Origin: Zizania palustris
Taxonomy: Eukaryota; Streptophyta; Magnoliopsida; Poales; Poaceae
Direction of reading: 5' to 3'
Assembly: GCA_019279435.1 (NCBI GenBank)
Contig: JAAALK010000289.1
Coordinates: forward strand, 92,349,023 to 92,413,022
DNA length: 64,000 nt
A program made the position numbers and the translations under genes. Each line of letters opens with the position of its first letter. Position 1 is the stretch's first letter. The notes under the pieces were generated by a model. That model did no database searches. It had not been told where the DNA came from and saw nothing but the letters and a program-made list of their open reading frames with translations. Below are positions 35,201-45,477 of the stretch, one piece after another.

Positions 35201-35875
35201 TGGAGAGCCGAAGGTCGATCTGCGATCAAGGCTTGGATTGATGAAGGCCAACGCCAAAAGCAAGTTCGGAGTCAAGCTTCGAGCAGTCAGCCTCCTCCGG
35301 ACCCGCAGGTTTAGGATTATTTAGGATTTTTTGATTATGTAAAGCTGATGCTTGTAAATATTTATCAATGAAAATCTTGTTTGTCATATTTTTAGGCTTT
35401 GCCTCTTATGGAAGATATCGAAGTGTTAGAGCTTAACAGCGAACTTCGCTCACTGTGGAACACCTTCGAACTTCTAAAGAGTTATAAACGTCCTCGATTC
35501 CTTATCCCTCGAGATGACTCTGGCGTTATTGCGCCCGAAGTAATCAAAGACATATTGTCTTATATTAAAGAGGAAGATAAAGAGAGCGACGCAAACACCT
35601 CGTCTTCTGAAGACACTAATTGGTCCGAAGACGAAGGTGAAGCCCAAAATAAAAGATCTGAAGATCTTAGAAGCTGGGAGAGAAGCCCCGAGCGACTTCG
35701 AACTTGGGCCGAACTTCAGCAAGAACAGAAGGATTTTAGAGCTTCGAAGGGGAGGAAGAGAGTTAAACGTAAAGTTCTTAGAACTTCCGATGTTGGAACT
35801 AGTCGTTCCACCCCTAGCTCTCGGGACCGAAGAGGTCTCCGATTCCTTCTTGGTATAGATACCAATTTTTCATAA
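32229..35875 (+). CDS. A antisense gene, five exons, Transposase_28-like protein
   Basis: The likely product is about 1100 aa and its function is unknown. Exon 1 (32229-33174) holds the PF04195-type domain (EVVVFEAFFEAGLGLP, LPQLSPNAVARLAIFEWALRAEGCEGRAEIF). Exon 2 (33248-33900) has GAPTPTEKEWR..LVGSWERFNRVW, then a Lys-rich and an acidic disordered part. Exon 3 is 33972-34408. Exon 4 (34481-35308) is a long coiled coil followed by a conserved helical block. Exon 5 (35396-35875) is acidic then Arg/Lys-rich and ends FLLGIDTNFS. All four introns (33175-33247, 33901-33971, 34409-34480, 35309-35395) are GT-AG, and the frame joins correctly across each. One break remains: within exon 2 the frame shifts by one base near the A run at 33441-33446. 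It has its own TATA box. M has the same structure. Whether it is expressed is unknown. Confidence 0.72.
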
Positions 35876-36274
35876 TGTAATCTGTAAACACATATGTTTC
35901 AATAATGAATGCCGATTTAAAATTGTCTCCATATTTACTAGCCCCTCTTTGGGTATAAGCAACTTCGAACTATATTCGAAGATGGTTATGTGCAAAGAAA
36001 AACTTCGGAGTACAATTTTTTGGGGGTTCGGAGCCCCTCTGTCATTTTTAAAGATCTTTTGAAATCTTTATGAGATGTCTTCGACTATTTGTAGTCAGAA
36101 GAATGGTAACTTGGTACCTTTGTTTATTTTATGAAAGAAATCAATTGAGATAACTCCCAGGACACTTTATTGTCTTAAAATTTGTCACTTTGGACTTATA
36201 AGAACAGACATTCGAAGCTCATGGCTTAAATGCTGTTTGCTTTAGCCAGCTTCGATTGTTTTTTGCGGAAATCT

Positions 36275-36660
36275 ACCAGCCGGAGCTTGGATTTCGCAGA
36301 AATTATAGTCACTTTCGACTATTTTTGCAGAAGTCTACCAGCCGGAGCTTGGACTTTGTAAAAATTGTAGCCACCTTCGGCTATTTTTGCAGAAGTCTAC
36401 CAGCCGGAGCTTGGACTTCGTAGAAATTGTAGCCACCTTCGGCTATTTTTGCAGAAGTCTACCAGCCGGGGCTTGGACTTCGCAGAATTTGGCCACTATG
36501 GGCTCTTTTTACGGAAGTCTGACAAGCTGCAGCTTGGACTCCGCAGATTTTGGCCACCTTCGGCTCTTTTTACGGAAGTCTACCAGCCGAAGCTTGGACT
36601 CCGTAGAATGTGGTATTGGCTCTTTTACGGATGCCTACAAGGTATTAGCTTGGGCTCCGG
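36275..36660. repeat. tandem array of 55-62-bp units in A
   Basis: Six units plus a partial one each begin near ACCAGCCGGAGCTTGGACTT and end TTTTTGCAGAAGTCT or a variant. The first three are 62 bp and nearly identical; later ones are shorter and more diverged. The array lies between the end of the antisense gene and the end of pol. Confidence 0.92.
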
Positions 36661-36865
36661 ATGGATTTCAGCCACCACGCCGGAGGCTTCGACTTTATGG
36701 GTACGAAGTCCGGAAATACCTCCCAGCTTGATAACACTTCCCTCTCGATCGACTTCCGTCCCAGCGCGTCCGCTCGGGAGACTAGGAGTGTCAAGGGGAA
36801 GGTTAAACCACCGGGTGTATGCTTTATTAATTTAGAGGTGATTACAAGCAAATTACAAGGAGCCC

Positions 36866-39800
36866 TTATGCGAAGTATCGCTTTAGGTGCTCCGCATGCC
36901 AAGTGTGTGCTAATTCTTCACCTTCTAAATTAGCTAATTTAAATGAACCAGGGCGCCCCGAGCGGACGATTAGATATGGACTTTCCCATTTATTGCCTAA
37001 CTTCCCTGGTGCTATAATGCTTCGTAGAACAAGATGACCCGGCCTTAACTCGCTGAGCTTAACCTTCGGGTCATACCAAGTCTTCGTCTGCTGATGATAC
37101 TTTGATAAATTGGCTACAGCTCGAAGTCTTGTCTCTTCTGACAAATCTAACGAAGCTTGTCTTTCTTCTTCGATGTCTGGTTCGGTGCTGCGAAGTGATC
37201 CCCCTTTGAGCTCCGTTGGAGTCATAGCTTCATCTCCGAATAGCAGTCTGAACGGAGTAAAACCTGTGGACCTTGTTTGTGTAGTCCGAATGGACCACAA
37301 AATCTTCGGAAGTTCTTCGGTCCACAGTCCCTTTGATAGTCCTACTATTCTTCGATTTAGCCCTGATAAAATATTTCCATTGGCTCGCTCAACGGCTCCA
37401 TTTGACTGAGGATGTCTCACTGCAGCAAAACATAGTTGAATGCCTAGGTCTTCGCAAAACTTCCTGAAGGGTTCTGCGTCGAACTGTGTTCCATTATCAA
37501 CTGTGAGATATCTAGGCACTCCGAACCGACAAATAATGTTTTTCCAGAAGAATTTCTGTACATTATTCGAAGTGATAGCTGTTAAGGGCTCTGCTTCCAC
37601 CCACTTAGAGAAATATTCAATAGCTACCACTGCGAACTTCAGATTTCCCTTTGCTAACGGAAAGGGACCAATTAGATCCATACCCCATCTGGCCATAGGC
37701 CATACCGGAGCAATGACTTGAAGAGCTGCTGGTGGGCGATGACTCCGTCGACCCATCCACTGGCATCCTTGACAAGTGCGGACCAAGCTCTCCGCATCAG
37801 CTGTTATTGTGGGCCAATAAAGCCCCTGGCGAAGTGTTTTTCCTGCCAGAGCTCTAGGGGCTAAATGACTTCCACAAAGGCCTTCGTGAATTTCTCGAAG
37901 AATTTCTTGGCCTTCGGCTTGAGATATACATCGGAGTAGAGGGGAACATACTCCGGCCTTGTATAATATACCGTTGATTAACTGATAGTTTCTTGCTCTG
38001 AGTTTTAACCTTGACAATTGGGGCTCTTCGGGCAAATTCGTTCCTCCTTGCAAGAGTTCTATGATTGAATCTTTCCAATCTGCACTAGGAATGCAGAGAA
38101 TCTCCGCAGAAGCAACTTGTGGCACCGAAGGTATATTGAGCTCCTCATAGAAAGCTTCGTCAGGCACATCCACAGCTCCGGCAGCAGCCTTCGCTAAAAT
38201 GTCCGCTTGCACGTTTTCAGCTCTTGGTATACTCCGAATGGAAATACCCTTGAAGTGTGCTTCTATTTTGCGGATTTCTTCTAAGTATTTTGCAAGTTGT
38301 GGATGTCGGACTTGAAAACTTTTGTCTACGTGCCCTGCTACTATCTGAGAATCTGTTTTTATAATTATTCTTGTAGCCCCTAGAGCACGTGCTTTCCGGA
38401 GTCCCAATAATATTCCTTCGTACTCCGCTATATTATTGGTAGACTTAAAGTTGAGTCTTGCGGAGTACATTGCTCTTTGTCCTGACGGAGAAATTAATAC
38501 TGCCCCAATGCCTGCTCCGGATGCTTGGAAAGCCCCATCGGAGTAAATAGTCCAGACTCCGTCATCTGATTTCTCCGGAGTCAACTTCGCAGGTGGAGTC
38601 CACTCTGCTACGAAGTCTGCTAGGACTTGAGATTTGATAGCTGTCCTTGCCAGGAAATATATGCCGAAGGGTGCTAGTTCTACTGCCCACTTTCCAATTC
38701 TTCCAGTGGAATCTTTGCTTCGGAGCATATCTCCTAAAGGATACGAAGTTGGTACAATTACATTGTGAGCCAAAAAATAATGTCTTAGCTTCCTCGAAGC
38801 CATTATCAGAGCATAAACGAACTTCTCAAGTTCGGAGTATCTTGTCTTCGCTCCTGACAATGCTTCGGATACAAAATAGACAGGATTTTGGACCAACTTT
38901 CCATTGATATCAGCTTCTCTGACAAGGACTGCGCTGACTGCTGAGCCTGTGGCTGCAAGATACAGAAGTAGGGTTTCGTCCGCAATAGGCACCGTAAGTG
39001 TAGCAAGATTGCTGAGATAATCTTTAATATCTTCGAAGCTTTTCTGACACTCCGGTGTCCATGCAAAATCTTCGGACCCTTTCAAAGCTTTAAAGATTGG
39101 CAAGCTCCTCTCCGCAGACCTTGATAAAAACCTGCTAAGTGCGGCTAGACGTCCGGTCAGCTTTTGCACTTGCTTTACATTCTCGGGAGGAGCCATCTTC
39201 TGCAGTGCAGTTATTTGAGTAGGGCTAGCTTCAATTCCCCTACTTGAAACTAAGTACCCTAACAACTTTCCAGCCTTAGCTCCGAATATACATTTTTCGG
39301 GGTTAAGGCGGATCCCACATGCCCGAAAGCTATTGAATGTTTCTGCTAAGTCTAGGCTATGTTGGTGCTTTAAAGCACTCTTTATTACAATATCATCCAT
39401 ATAGGCCTCTATATTGCGACCTAATTGATGACCTAGAGCCTTAGCAACTAATCTTGAAAAAGTAGCCCCGGCATTTCTTAGGCCGAAGGGCATTCTTACA
39501 TAGCAGAAGACTCCCGAAGGAGTTACAAAGCTCGTCTTGATTTCATCTTCGCGCTTCAACCATATTTGATGATAGCCGGAATATGCGTCAAGGAAGCTTA
39601 GTAACTCCGAACCTGCAGTGGAGTCAACTAGTTGATCAATTCGGGGCATGGGGTAGGGGTCACGTGGGCACGCTTTATTCAAAGATGTGAAATCAATGCA
39701 CATGCGCCACTTTCCGGAGGACTTCTTCCTGACGAAGACTGGGTTTGCTAACCATTCCGTATGGGCCACTTCTCTGATAATCCCAGCCTTCAACAGTTTT

Positions 39801-42262
39801 TCAACTTCGTCCTTAGCTAGAGCAGCTCTCTCTGCGGACATCTTCCGGAGCCCTTGTCGAACAGGCCGGGCCTTCGGGTTTACAAGCAAGCTGTGCTCAA
39901 TAATATCCCGATCGACTCCGGTGATGTCTTCGTCAGACCAAGCGAAGACATCCAAATTTTCTTCTACGACCTTTTCCAAGGAAGTTGCAACTTCAGGAGG
40001 TAAATCTTTACCAAATTGAAAGGTGTATTCTTTACCATCTTTGACAATGACCTTCGTTGCAATCTCTCCTTCGGGACTTGGTCTTGGAAATGACTTCTTC
40101 GAAGCTTCGGAGGAGGCTGAAAAAATTTCCCCATTATCTTGGACACTGTTTACTTGCCTCGGATCAAGAGGAGGACCATGACCATATTCTGCTCTCCGGG
40201 CTATGGCTTGATCTCCGAAGATTGTCAGAACTCCTAACTGTGTGGGCATCTTCATGCACAAGTAGTTGTGATGCGCCACTGCTCCGAACTGATTCAACAT
40301 GCCTCGGCCGAAGATAACATTATAAGCATACGGGGCATCTACCACATCAAAGATAACTTCCTCAGTTCGGGCTAGTAAACCTTCTCCGAAGGTTACTTCC
40401 AGGCCTATCTGGCCAAGTGCATCTAGCGGAGGTCCTGCGAAGCCTTGCAGAGGACGAGCCGCTGGGAGGAGATGCTTCCGGGAAATGCATAACTGATCGA
40501 AGGCTTGCACAAATATGATATCTGCCGAGCTACCTCCGTCAATTAGCACCCTTCGGACTTCTGTTCCTGCAATATCAGCGGTAATAACCAATGGATCTGC
40601 ATGCGGGAACTTGATACCAGCTGCATCCTCCGCAGAGAAAGATATTGGAAAATGAGACCACTCCGGCATTGCAGCTGCAGATGACGAAGTCCCAATGTGG
40701 CCTACTTCTCGAACGTACTCTCTTCGCTGCCTCTTGGACATGCTTCCGAGGGTACCTCCTCCGGAGATAGGGAGAACTACTCTCTTCCCTCTATCTTGCC
40801 CTTCTTCTTGCTTCGGAGGTGGCATAACATTGGCCACCGGAGGATGCCTTGCAGCATCTAAATTTTCTATCCGCGCCACAGCCTGGACCGGCTCCGAGCG
40901 CACTGCTGCTGCTGGACTTCGGTCAGTACTACCTCGACCCGAAGTTCTCTCCAAGTATTCTCCCCGAAGGGTAAGAATAGCCTTGCAGGTGTCAGTTGCA
41001 TGGCTTCGATTCTCTCCATGAATACAGCAAAAAAGGGTCTGGCCCTTGCCAGCCGTTTTCCCTGGCGGCCTCCAGCCGCTGGACTTGTTCCCCGCAGACT
41101 GTGGAGCTCTTGGTGCAAACTTCTGTGGGGGTGCAATGTTTAAGACTTCAGAGCGAGGGTGCTTTTGCCCTCTTCTTCTATCATGTTGCACTTCGGAGAC
41201 TGGTTCTTGCGGTTGAGCCGAAGTCTTCACCTCTGCTTTAACTTCTGTCAACACTGTCGAAGTAGCAGTAGTCCTCCGAAGCCAACCTTCTTCCGACTTC
41301 GAGTACTCCTCGAAGTACGACATCAACTGTGATACTGTGGTGATGCTCTTCCGATGCAATTTATCCAGAAGGCCTTTATGACTGACGCCTTCCCGAGCCG
41401 CATCAACCACCGAGGATGTGGACAGCCCCCGAATTTGCGACTTCGTGTGAGCGAAGCGCTTGAAGTACTGCCTCAATGTTTCTCCGGGGAGCTGTTTCAC
41501 TTGGAAAAGGCTTCCTGTCGACATGGGGGGCACGAAGGTGCCCTGAAAGTTACTTATGAACTTCCTCTTTAACTGTGACCAAGAATCGATTGATCCTGGC
41601 TTTAAAGACCAGAACCATCGCAACGCCACTCCTTGAAGAGCTAACGGGAAGCACTTCGCCATAGTCTCTCTGTCTCCGCCGCTAGCCTCAATCGCTAGGG
41701 CATAAGAACGCACAAACTCACTGGGATCTTCGTCTCCAGCATACTTGCAGAGCTTCGAAGTTTTAAACTTCGGATTGAAGCGAATCTTCTGAAGCTCAGG
41801 ATGCAACGGAGATTCATTGTCGTAAGAGGCGTTCTCCGGAGCTTCGGGATAATCAAGATCGTCGTCTTCATGCACTTCGGGGATAGCTGGGGTGGCTTGA
41901 GGACGAAGCCTATTCGCAGCCTCTTGTCGCCACCTTGCTACCTCGGCTTGAAGATTGGCCATTTGAGTGGCCATGTCTCCAAGGCTATCTTCATCTCCTC
42001 CGGAAGGACCTTCCGGGTCTTGAGAACTGGTATGATCAGTTCGAATCGGAATGGAGGGTGGCAGAGTGGCTCCGGGCGGTCGGAGTGTAGAAGGGGTTGG
42101 TGGAGAGGTTTCGTATCCTCGAGGGATAGAAGCCCCTTGCGGAGTTTGGGGTGGAGGGATAGTCGAAGACCCTCCGACTTCGACTGTGTCGAAGGGTATC
42201 TCTCCGGAGATCCGAGAGGACCTCCGAGTGGGATTGCGAGGTGCGCTCCGCTTAGGAGGCAT
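36866..42262 (-). CDS. gag-pol: A gag-pol polyprotein, intact, 1798 aa
   Basis: One open frame encodes everything needed for copying. Gag core is at about residues 150-330 (YALAIEASGGDRE, WFWSLKPGSIDSW, LPGETLRQYFKRF), with a Cys/His motif near 411-426 (CCIHGENRSHATDTC). Protease has LIDGGSSADIIF near 573-584. RT spans about 830-1010 with PFGLRNAGATFSRL and YMDD near 954. The first RNase H (about 1070-1190) has LAATGSAVSAVL where a catalytic Asp is expected and looks inactive. The second, archaeal-type RNase H (about 1245-1375) keeps YSDGA, AEYEG and KTDSQ; this duplication is diagnostic of Tat. Integrase (about 1450-1740) has GMDLIGPFP, VDNGTQFD and GAVERANGNI. The start at 42262 lies 63 bases from the LTR, just after the PBS. 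Expression is presumably from the 42325-42819 LTR. Confidence 0.95.
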   Translation of the reverse strand: MPPKRSAPRNPTRRSSRISGEIPFDTVEVGGSSTIPPPQTPQGASIPRGYETSPPTPSTLRPPGATLPPSIPIRTDHTSSQDPEGPSGGDEDSLGDMATQMANLQAEVARWRQEAANRLRPQATPAIPEVHEDDDLDYPEAPENASYDNESPLHPELQKIRFNPKFKTSKLCKYAGDEDPSEFVRSYALAIEASGGDRETMAKCFPLALQGVALRWFWSLKPGSIDSWSQLKRKFISNFQGTFVPPMSTGSLFQVKQLPGETLRQYFKRFAHTKSQIRGLSTSSVVDAAREGVSHKGLLDKLHRKSITTVSQLMSYFEEYSKSEEGWLRRTTATSTVLTEVKAEVKTSAQPQEPVSEVQHDRRRGQKHPRSEVLNIAPPQKFAPRAPQSAGNKSSGWRPPGKTAGKGQTLFCCIHGENRSHATDTCKAILTLRGEYLERTSGRGSTDRSPAAAVRSEPVQAVARIENLDAARHPPVANVMPPPKQEEGQDRGKRVVLPISGGGTLGSMSKRQRREYVREVGHIGTSSSAAAMPEWSHFPISFSAEDAAGIKFPHADPLVITADIAGTEVRRVLIDGGSSADIIFVQAFDQLCISRKHLLPAARPLQGFAGPPLDALGQIGLEVTFGEGLLARTEEVIFDVVDAPYAYNVIFGRGMLNQFGAVAHHNYLCMKMPTQLGVLTIFGDQAIARRAEYGHGPPLDPRQVNSVQDNGEIFSASSEASKKSFPRPSPEGEIATKVIVKDGKEYTFQFGKDLPPEVATSLEKVVEENLDVFAWSDEDITGVDRDIIEHSLLVNPKARPVRQGLRKMSAERAALAKDEVEKLLKAGIIREVAHTEWLANPVFVRKKSSGKWRMCIDFTSLNKACPRDPYPMPRIDQLVDSTAGSELLSFLDAYSGYHQIWLKREDEIKTSFVTPSGVFCYVRMPFGLRNAGATFSRLVAKALGHQLGRNIEAYMDDIVIKSALKHQHSLDLAETFNSFRACGIRLNPEKCIFGAKAGKLLGYLVSSRGIEASPTQITALQKMAPPENVKQVQKLTGRLAALSRFLSRSAERSLPIFKALKGSEDFAWTPECQKSFEDIKDYLSNLATLTVPIADETLLLYLAATGSAVSAVLVREADINGKLVQNPVYFVSEALSGAKTRYSELEKFVYALIMASRKLRHYFLAHNVIVPTSYPLGDMLRSKDSTGRIGKWAVELAPFGIYFLARTAIKSQVLADFVAEWTPPAKLTPEKSDDGVWTIYSDGAFQASGAGIGAVLISPSGQRAMYSARLNFKSTNNIAEYEGILLGLRKARALGATRIIIKTDSQIVAGHVDKSFQVRHPQLAKYLEEIRKIEAHFKGISIRSIPRAENVQADILAKAAAGAVDVPDEAFYEELNIPSVPQVASAEILCIPSADWKDSIIELLQGGTNLPEEPQLSRLKLRARNYQLINGILYKAGVCSPLLRCISQAEGQEILREIHEGLCGSHLAPRALAGKTLRQGLYWPTITADAESLVRTCQGCQWMGRRSHRPPAALQVIAPVWPMARWGMDLIGPFPLAKGNLKFAVVAIEYFSKWVEAEPLTAITSNNVQKFFWKNIICRFGVPRYLTVDNGTQFDAEPFRKFCEDLGIQLCFAAVRHPQSNGAVERANGNILSGLNRRIVGLSKGLWTEELPKILWSIRTTQTRSTGFTPFRLLFGDEAMTPTELKGGSLRSTEPDIEEERQASLDLSEETRLRAVANLSKYHQQTKTWYDPKVKLSELRPGHLVLRSIIAPGKLGNKWESPYLIVRSGRPGSFKLANLEGEELAHTWHAEHLKRYFA

Positions 42263-42301
42263 GATGCAAGAGGTTGGTAGAGAACGAAGTTTTTTGGACT
42301 A

Positions 42302-42323
42302 GGTTCCCCACGGACGGCGCCAA
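42302..42323 (-). other. primer-binding site of A
   Basis: On the minus strand TTGGCGCCGTCCGTGGGGA and three further bases lie one base inside the LTR. The same PBS is used by C, J and L. The TTGGCGCCG start is typical of Tat/Athila elements, probably primed by tRNA-Arg. Confidence 0.75.
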
Positions 42324-42324
42324 C

Positions 42325-42819
42325 TGTTGGCGTAAAAGATTACGCTAACAGGTTTCTGTAGAAAAGAAACTAACAAACGAAGTGTTTGCGAAGCAAACTG
42401 TTCTAAGCCTCCGAAAGGATAATAGCTTAGAATAGTTCGAAAGTGTGTATTGAATCACTTATGATCGGTCCCTATTACAGGGTGAAATGGGGGGTATTTA
42501 TAGGCCCAAACATTAAGGAAAAGACCTATTTACCCCTCTATTACAACCGACATTAAGGAAACTATTCGGTTTCCTTAATAGGGCTAAAATGGTAAAAGAC
42601 TAATCTAATAGGATAGAAGATAAGTCTTCCATCTTAGCTGGCAGAAAAGATCTTGAAGGGCTTTGGTTCGAAGACATACTTCGAACCAGTGTCTGTCTTC
42701 GGGCTTCGAACCAGGTTCCGAGCATCTTCGAAGAAGGTCTTCGAACAACCTTCGAATTGATTGGCTGTCTTTATGCTGCTTCGGCAATAACCCCGAAGAT
42801 GAGATATTTTCCCCCAACA
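42325..42819 (-). repeat. 5' LTR of A
   Basis: It is 495 bp, the same length as 31257-31751, and I find no difference between them. The promoter TATA (reversed TATTTATA) is at 42495-42502. It is followed by the ACCCC target-site duplication. Confidence 0.95.
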
Positions 42820-42945
42820 ACCCCCTTCGGTGACACTTTGCAAGGTACACTCCGAAACAATCAGGCTCCGTTCGCCGATTGGAAGATGTTATCCATATAT
42901 TTTTGCTAATTGGATTATTTTGTGCAATCTGATTATCTGACGACT
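42820..42945 (+). other. internal region of G, right of element A
   Basis: This is the continuation of 30847-31256 after removing A. No ORF is present. Copia H begins at 42946, preceded by CGACT, which would be one half of the H target-site duplication. Confidence 0.5.
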
Positions 42946-45477
42946 TGTGGGATCGGAATGGCGACTAGAGGAGGGTGAATAGGCGCGTAGACAAATTCTT
43001 TTGAATAATATGGCCTATTCAGAACACCCAACACACCTCTAAAAGATAGCAGTAGCAAATTGTGAATCTCAGTACAAATATAGAACACAAATAAGTTCAA
43101 ATTGGATTTTCCTGCTAGTTCGGAGTTTGTACTGCCGAATTGCTTTGTCGGTGACTGGTTTGCCAAATTACAGTGTCTAGATCGACAAATGAAACTACGA
43201 CTAAGAGCAATCGACAACTGATATACCGACAAGATTCAGTCTTAGCATAATACAGTTCAAAACAAAATTGCTTTCAAGAAATTACTGTTCTGTTTTTGAT
43301 TTTGAGTGATCAACTGGTTGCAGTAAATAATCATCAATGATAGTAGCGCTGGCAATGAATAAAATGTGGCTGAGATGATACAATCAAAACCCAGTCAAGC
43401 ATTAAACCAGACTAATTTGAGGAGCTTTAGTAACACAACAGAACCATACAGTTTATGACCAGATCAATGACTAAATTGAAACACAAACAATGCAATAATA
43501 GTGCTCTGTCTTAGACAACAGGAGCTAAAACACCAACTGTGTCGAATTCCAATCACTCACTATAAATATGTATTTCTGATTAAATCAGCAGAAGTCACAA
43601 ATGATGATTAGAGTGTTCACAAACTTTTGAAGCAAACAGAGTAATCACAAAGACTTCTGATTCAAAAAGTGAACCATGTTTTGGCTCTGTAGCTAAACAA
43701 ATTTAGTGGCTGAATTGAGAAAGGCTGAACAATTATTTCCAAGGATGTTTGAAACACAACAGTGATAGATTCTGAAAACAGATGCACTGTTTGTATACAA
43801 ACATCACAACTCAAATTCAGTTTGAAGTATAGAAACGAACATCAGTCAGTAGTGTATTCTAAACTTAATCAAGCATTAATAAAAAAGAATTAAACCTGGA
43901 TATATTCTGACAACAGGAAACAATTAGTAAGAATAGCACTTTGTATTGGATAGATAACTGGTTCGGCCCTTTTTATGCCATACAGATGACTTGCTAAGTT
44001 TCTCACAAACACTTCTCAGGTTTAATAATCAAAAGTCATGATTAAAATCACATCTAGACAAGTATTTCCAGAGAAGAATCTGAAGAACAGGAAAGCCAAA
44101 TACTGGAAAAAACTTCTTGAAAATAAATTGAACTCAGCATATCTAGAATCACTCTTGTTTGTCTGCAAGGAGATGATGCACAGAACCTAGGTTCTCTTTC
44201 TGAATATTACCTTTGTAGAAAAACACAGCAGTGATTTCTCTAGAGTCAAAAATGGCTGTGACAAAAACCCAGCAAAAGAACTAAAAGGAAATAGAGTCTA
44301 CTATAGCAGTGCTAGCAGCAGGAAATCTGATTCAATGATCATGTATATGTCAGAGCTTCTAAAAGCATAACCAGTACCAAGACCAAGATGTGGATGGTAA
44401 GAAAAAAGAAAGCCAACAGAACCAGATCACAGCTCAAAGATCAGCGTGGAACAGGTAAACAGATTGCAAACCGAGATCAGGATCAATATGAAGAAAAACT
44501 TGCCTGAAAATCAAGTTGAAAGATGAATATGCTCAGCCCAACAGGATATGGAAATAGTTCATGGTACTGCAGGTTCTTCTGGCGGCGCAATATGGAAAGG
44601 AGTTGAGGCGCATGCAGCAAAAAGCTATCAGTGCTGTTCCCTATCCGACAAGGCTGCAGGGAATATATCATCAACAGTAACAGCCGAAAGATGTTTTTCT
44701 ATGATTAATTCAGCTAGAATTTTTCCAAAAGGGTCACCCTAACCCCTTGGCTTTGGCCCCCTTTTAGAGGCAATCCTATGAGGGTATTTACCAAAATGCC
44801 ATTAGGGTTAAAGTTCTAGATATTTACCTAAATACACTTATGTATTTTCAGAATTAATAATTCTGAAAAATACACAAAAGTATACTCCTAATTTATTACA
44901 ACTTTTACCTATATCTCTTAATATTTTTTCAGAATTAAGAATTCTAAAAAATATTAAAAGATTACATTTAATCTAGATGATTAAAATGAAAAATAAACTC
45001 CTAATTACTGAAATTAAAAACATTTTGAGAAGAGATGATTTTTAGCAAAAACCGAGAAAGTCTCCTAGATCTTCGACATGTGTCGTCAGTCCGCGAACTC
45101 GACTGCCAGCAAGTCTCTCCCGCTCTCGATCCCTCGAGCCTTCTTGTCACTTGCACCGGCTTCCCTTTCACTGACTGGATCAACACTTCGTCTCGATCAA
45201 TAGTTCTCCCATGTCTTGCGTCGTTTCCATGCGTACGCCTGAGATAACCTTCATCTTTAACTGGCATCCTCGATCATCTGGCATTAGACTCCCTATCTAA
45301 CCCTAATCACTCGCCATCGACAGTTTCCAAGCATCTCAACTCTGCACAAACGAGACAAGCAAAACACACACACCTCCAGGCAACCCATACACAGACAACC
45401 AATAATCACCATAGCCAACTTCGTCAATCACTCATCATAACACTGGAACCACAGTGAGAGCCTCACTTGGTCTCTTA
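42946..45477 (-). repeat. 3' LTR of copia H
   Basis: The plus strand opens TGTGGGATCGGAATGGCGAC, almost as in D at 7858. The right border is set by the reversed polypurine tract; the terminal CA is mutated (GGTCTCTTA). It is 2532 bp. A/T-rich, with short decayed ORFs that are not conserved with D. Confidence 0.82.

Larger units (their letters stand above)
31257..42819 (-). mobile_element. Tat-lineage gypsy element A, complete and young
   Basis: A complete element of 11563 bp: LTR 31257-31751, antisense gene (plus) 32229-35875, tandem array, gag-pol (minus) 36866-42262, PBS, LTR 42325-42819. It is flanked by ACCCC on both sides (31252-31256 and 42820-42824). The two 495-bp LTRs look identical base for base when read side by side. 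The gag-pol is one open frame with all catalytic motifs of protease, RT, second RNase H and integrase. This is the best candidate for a recently mobile element in the window. Confidence 0.95.
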
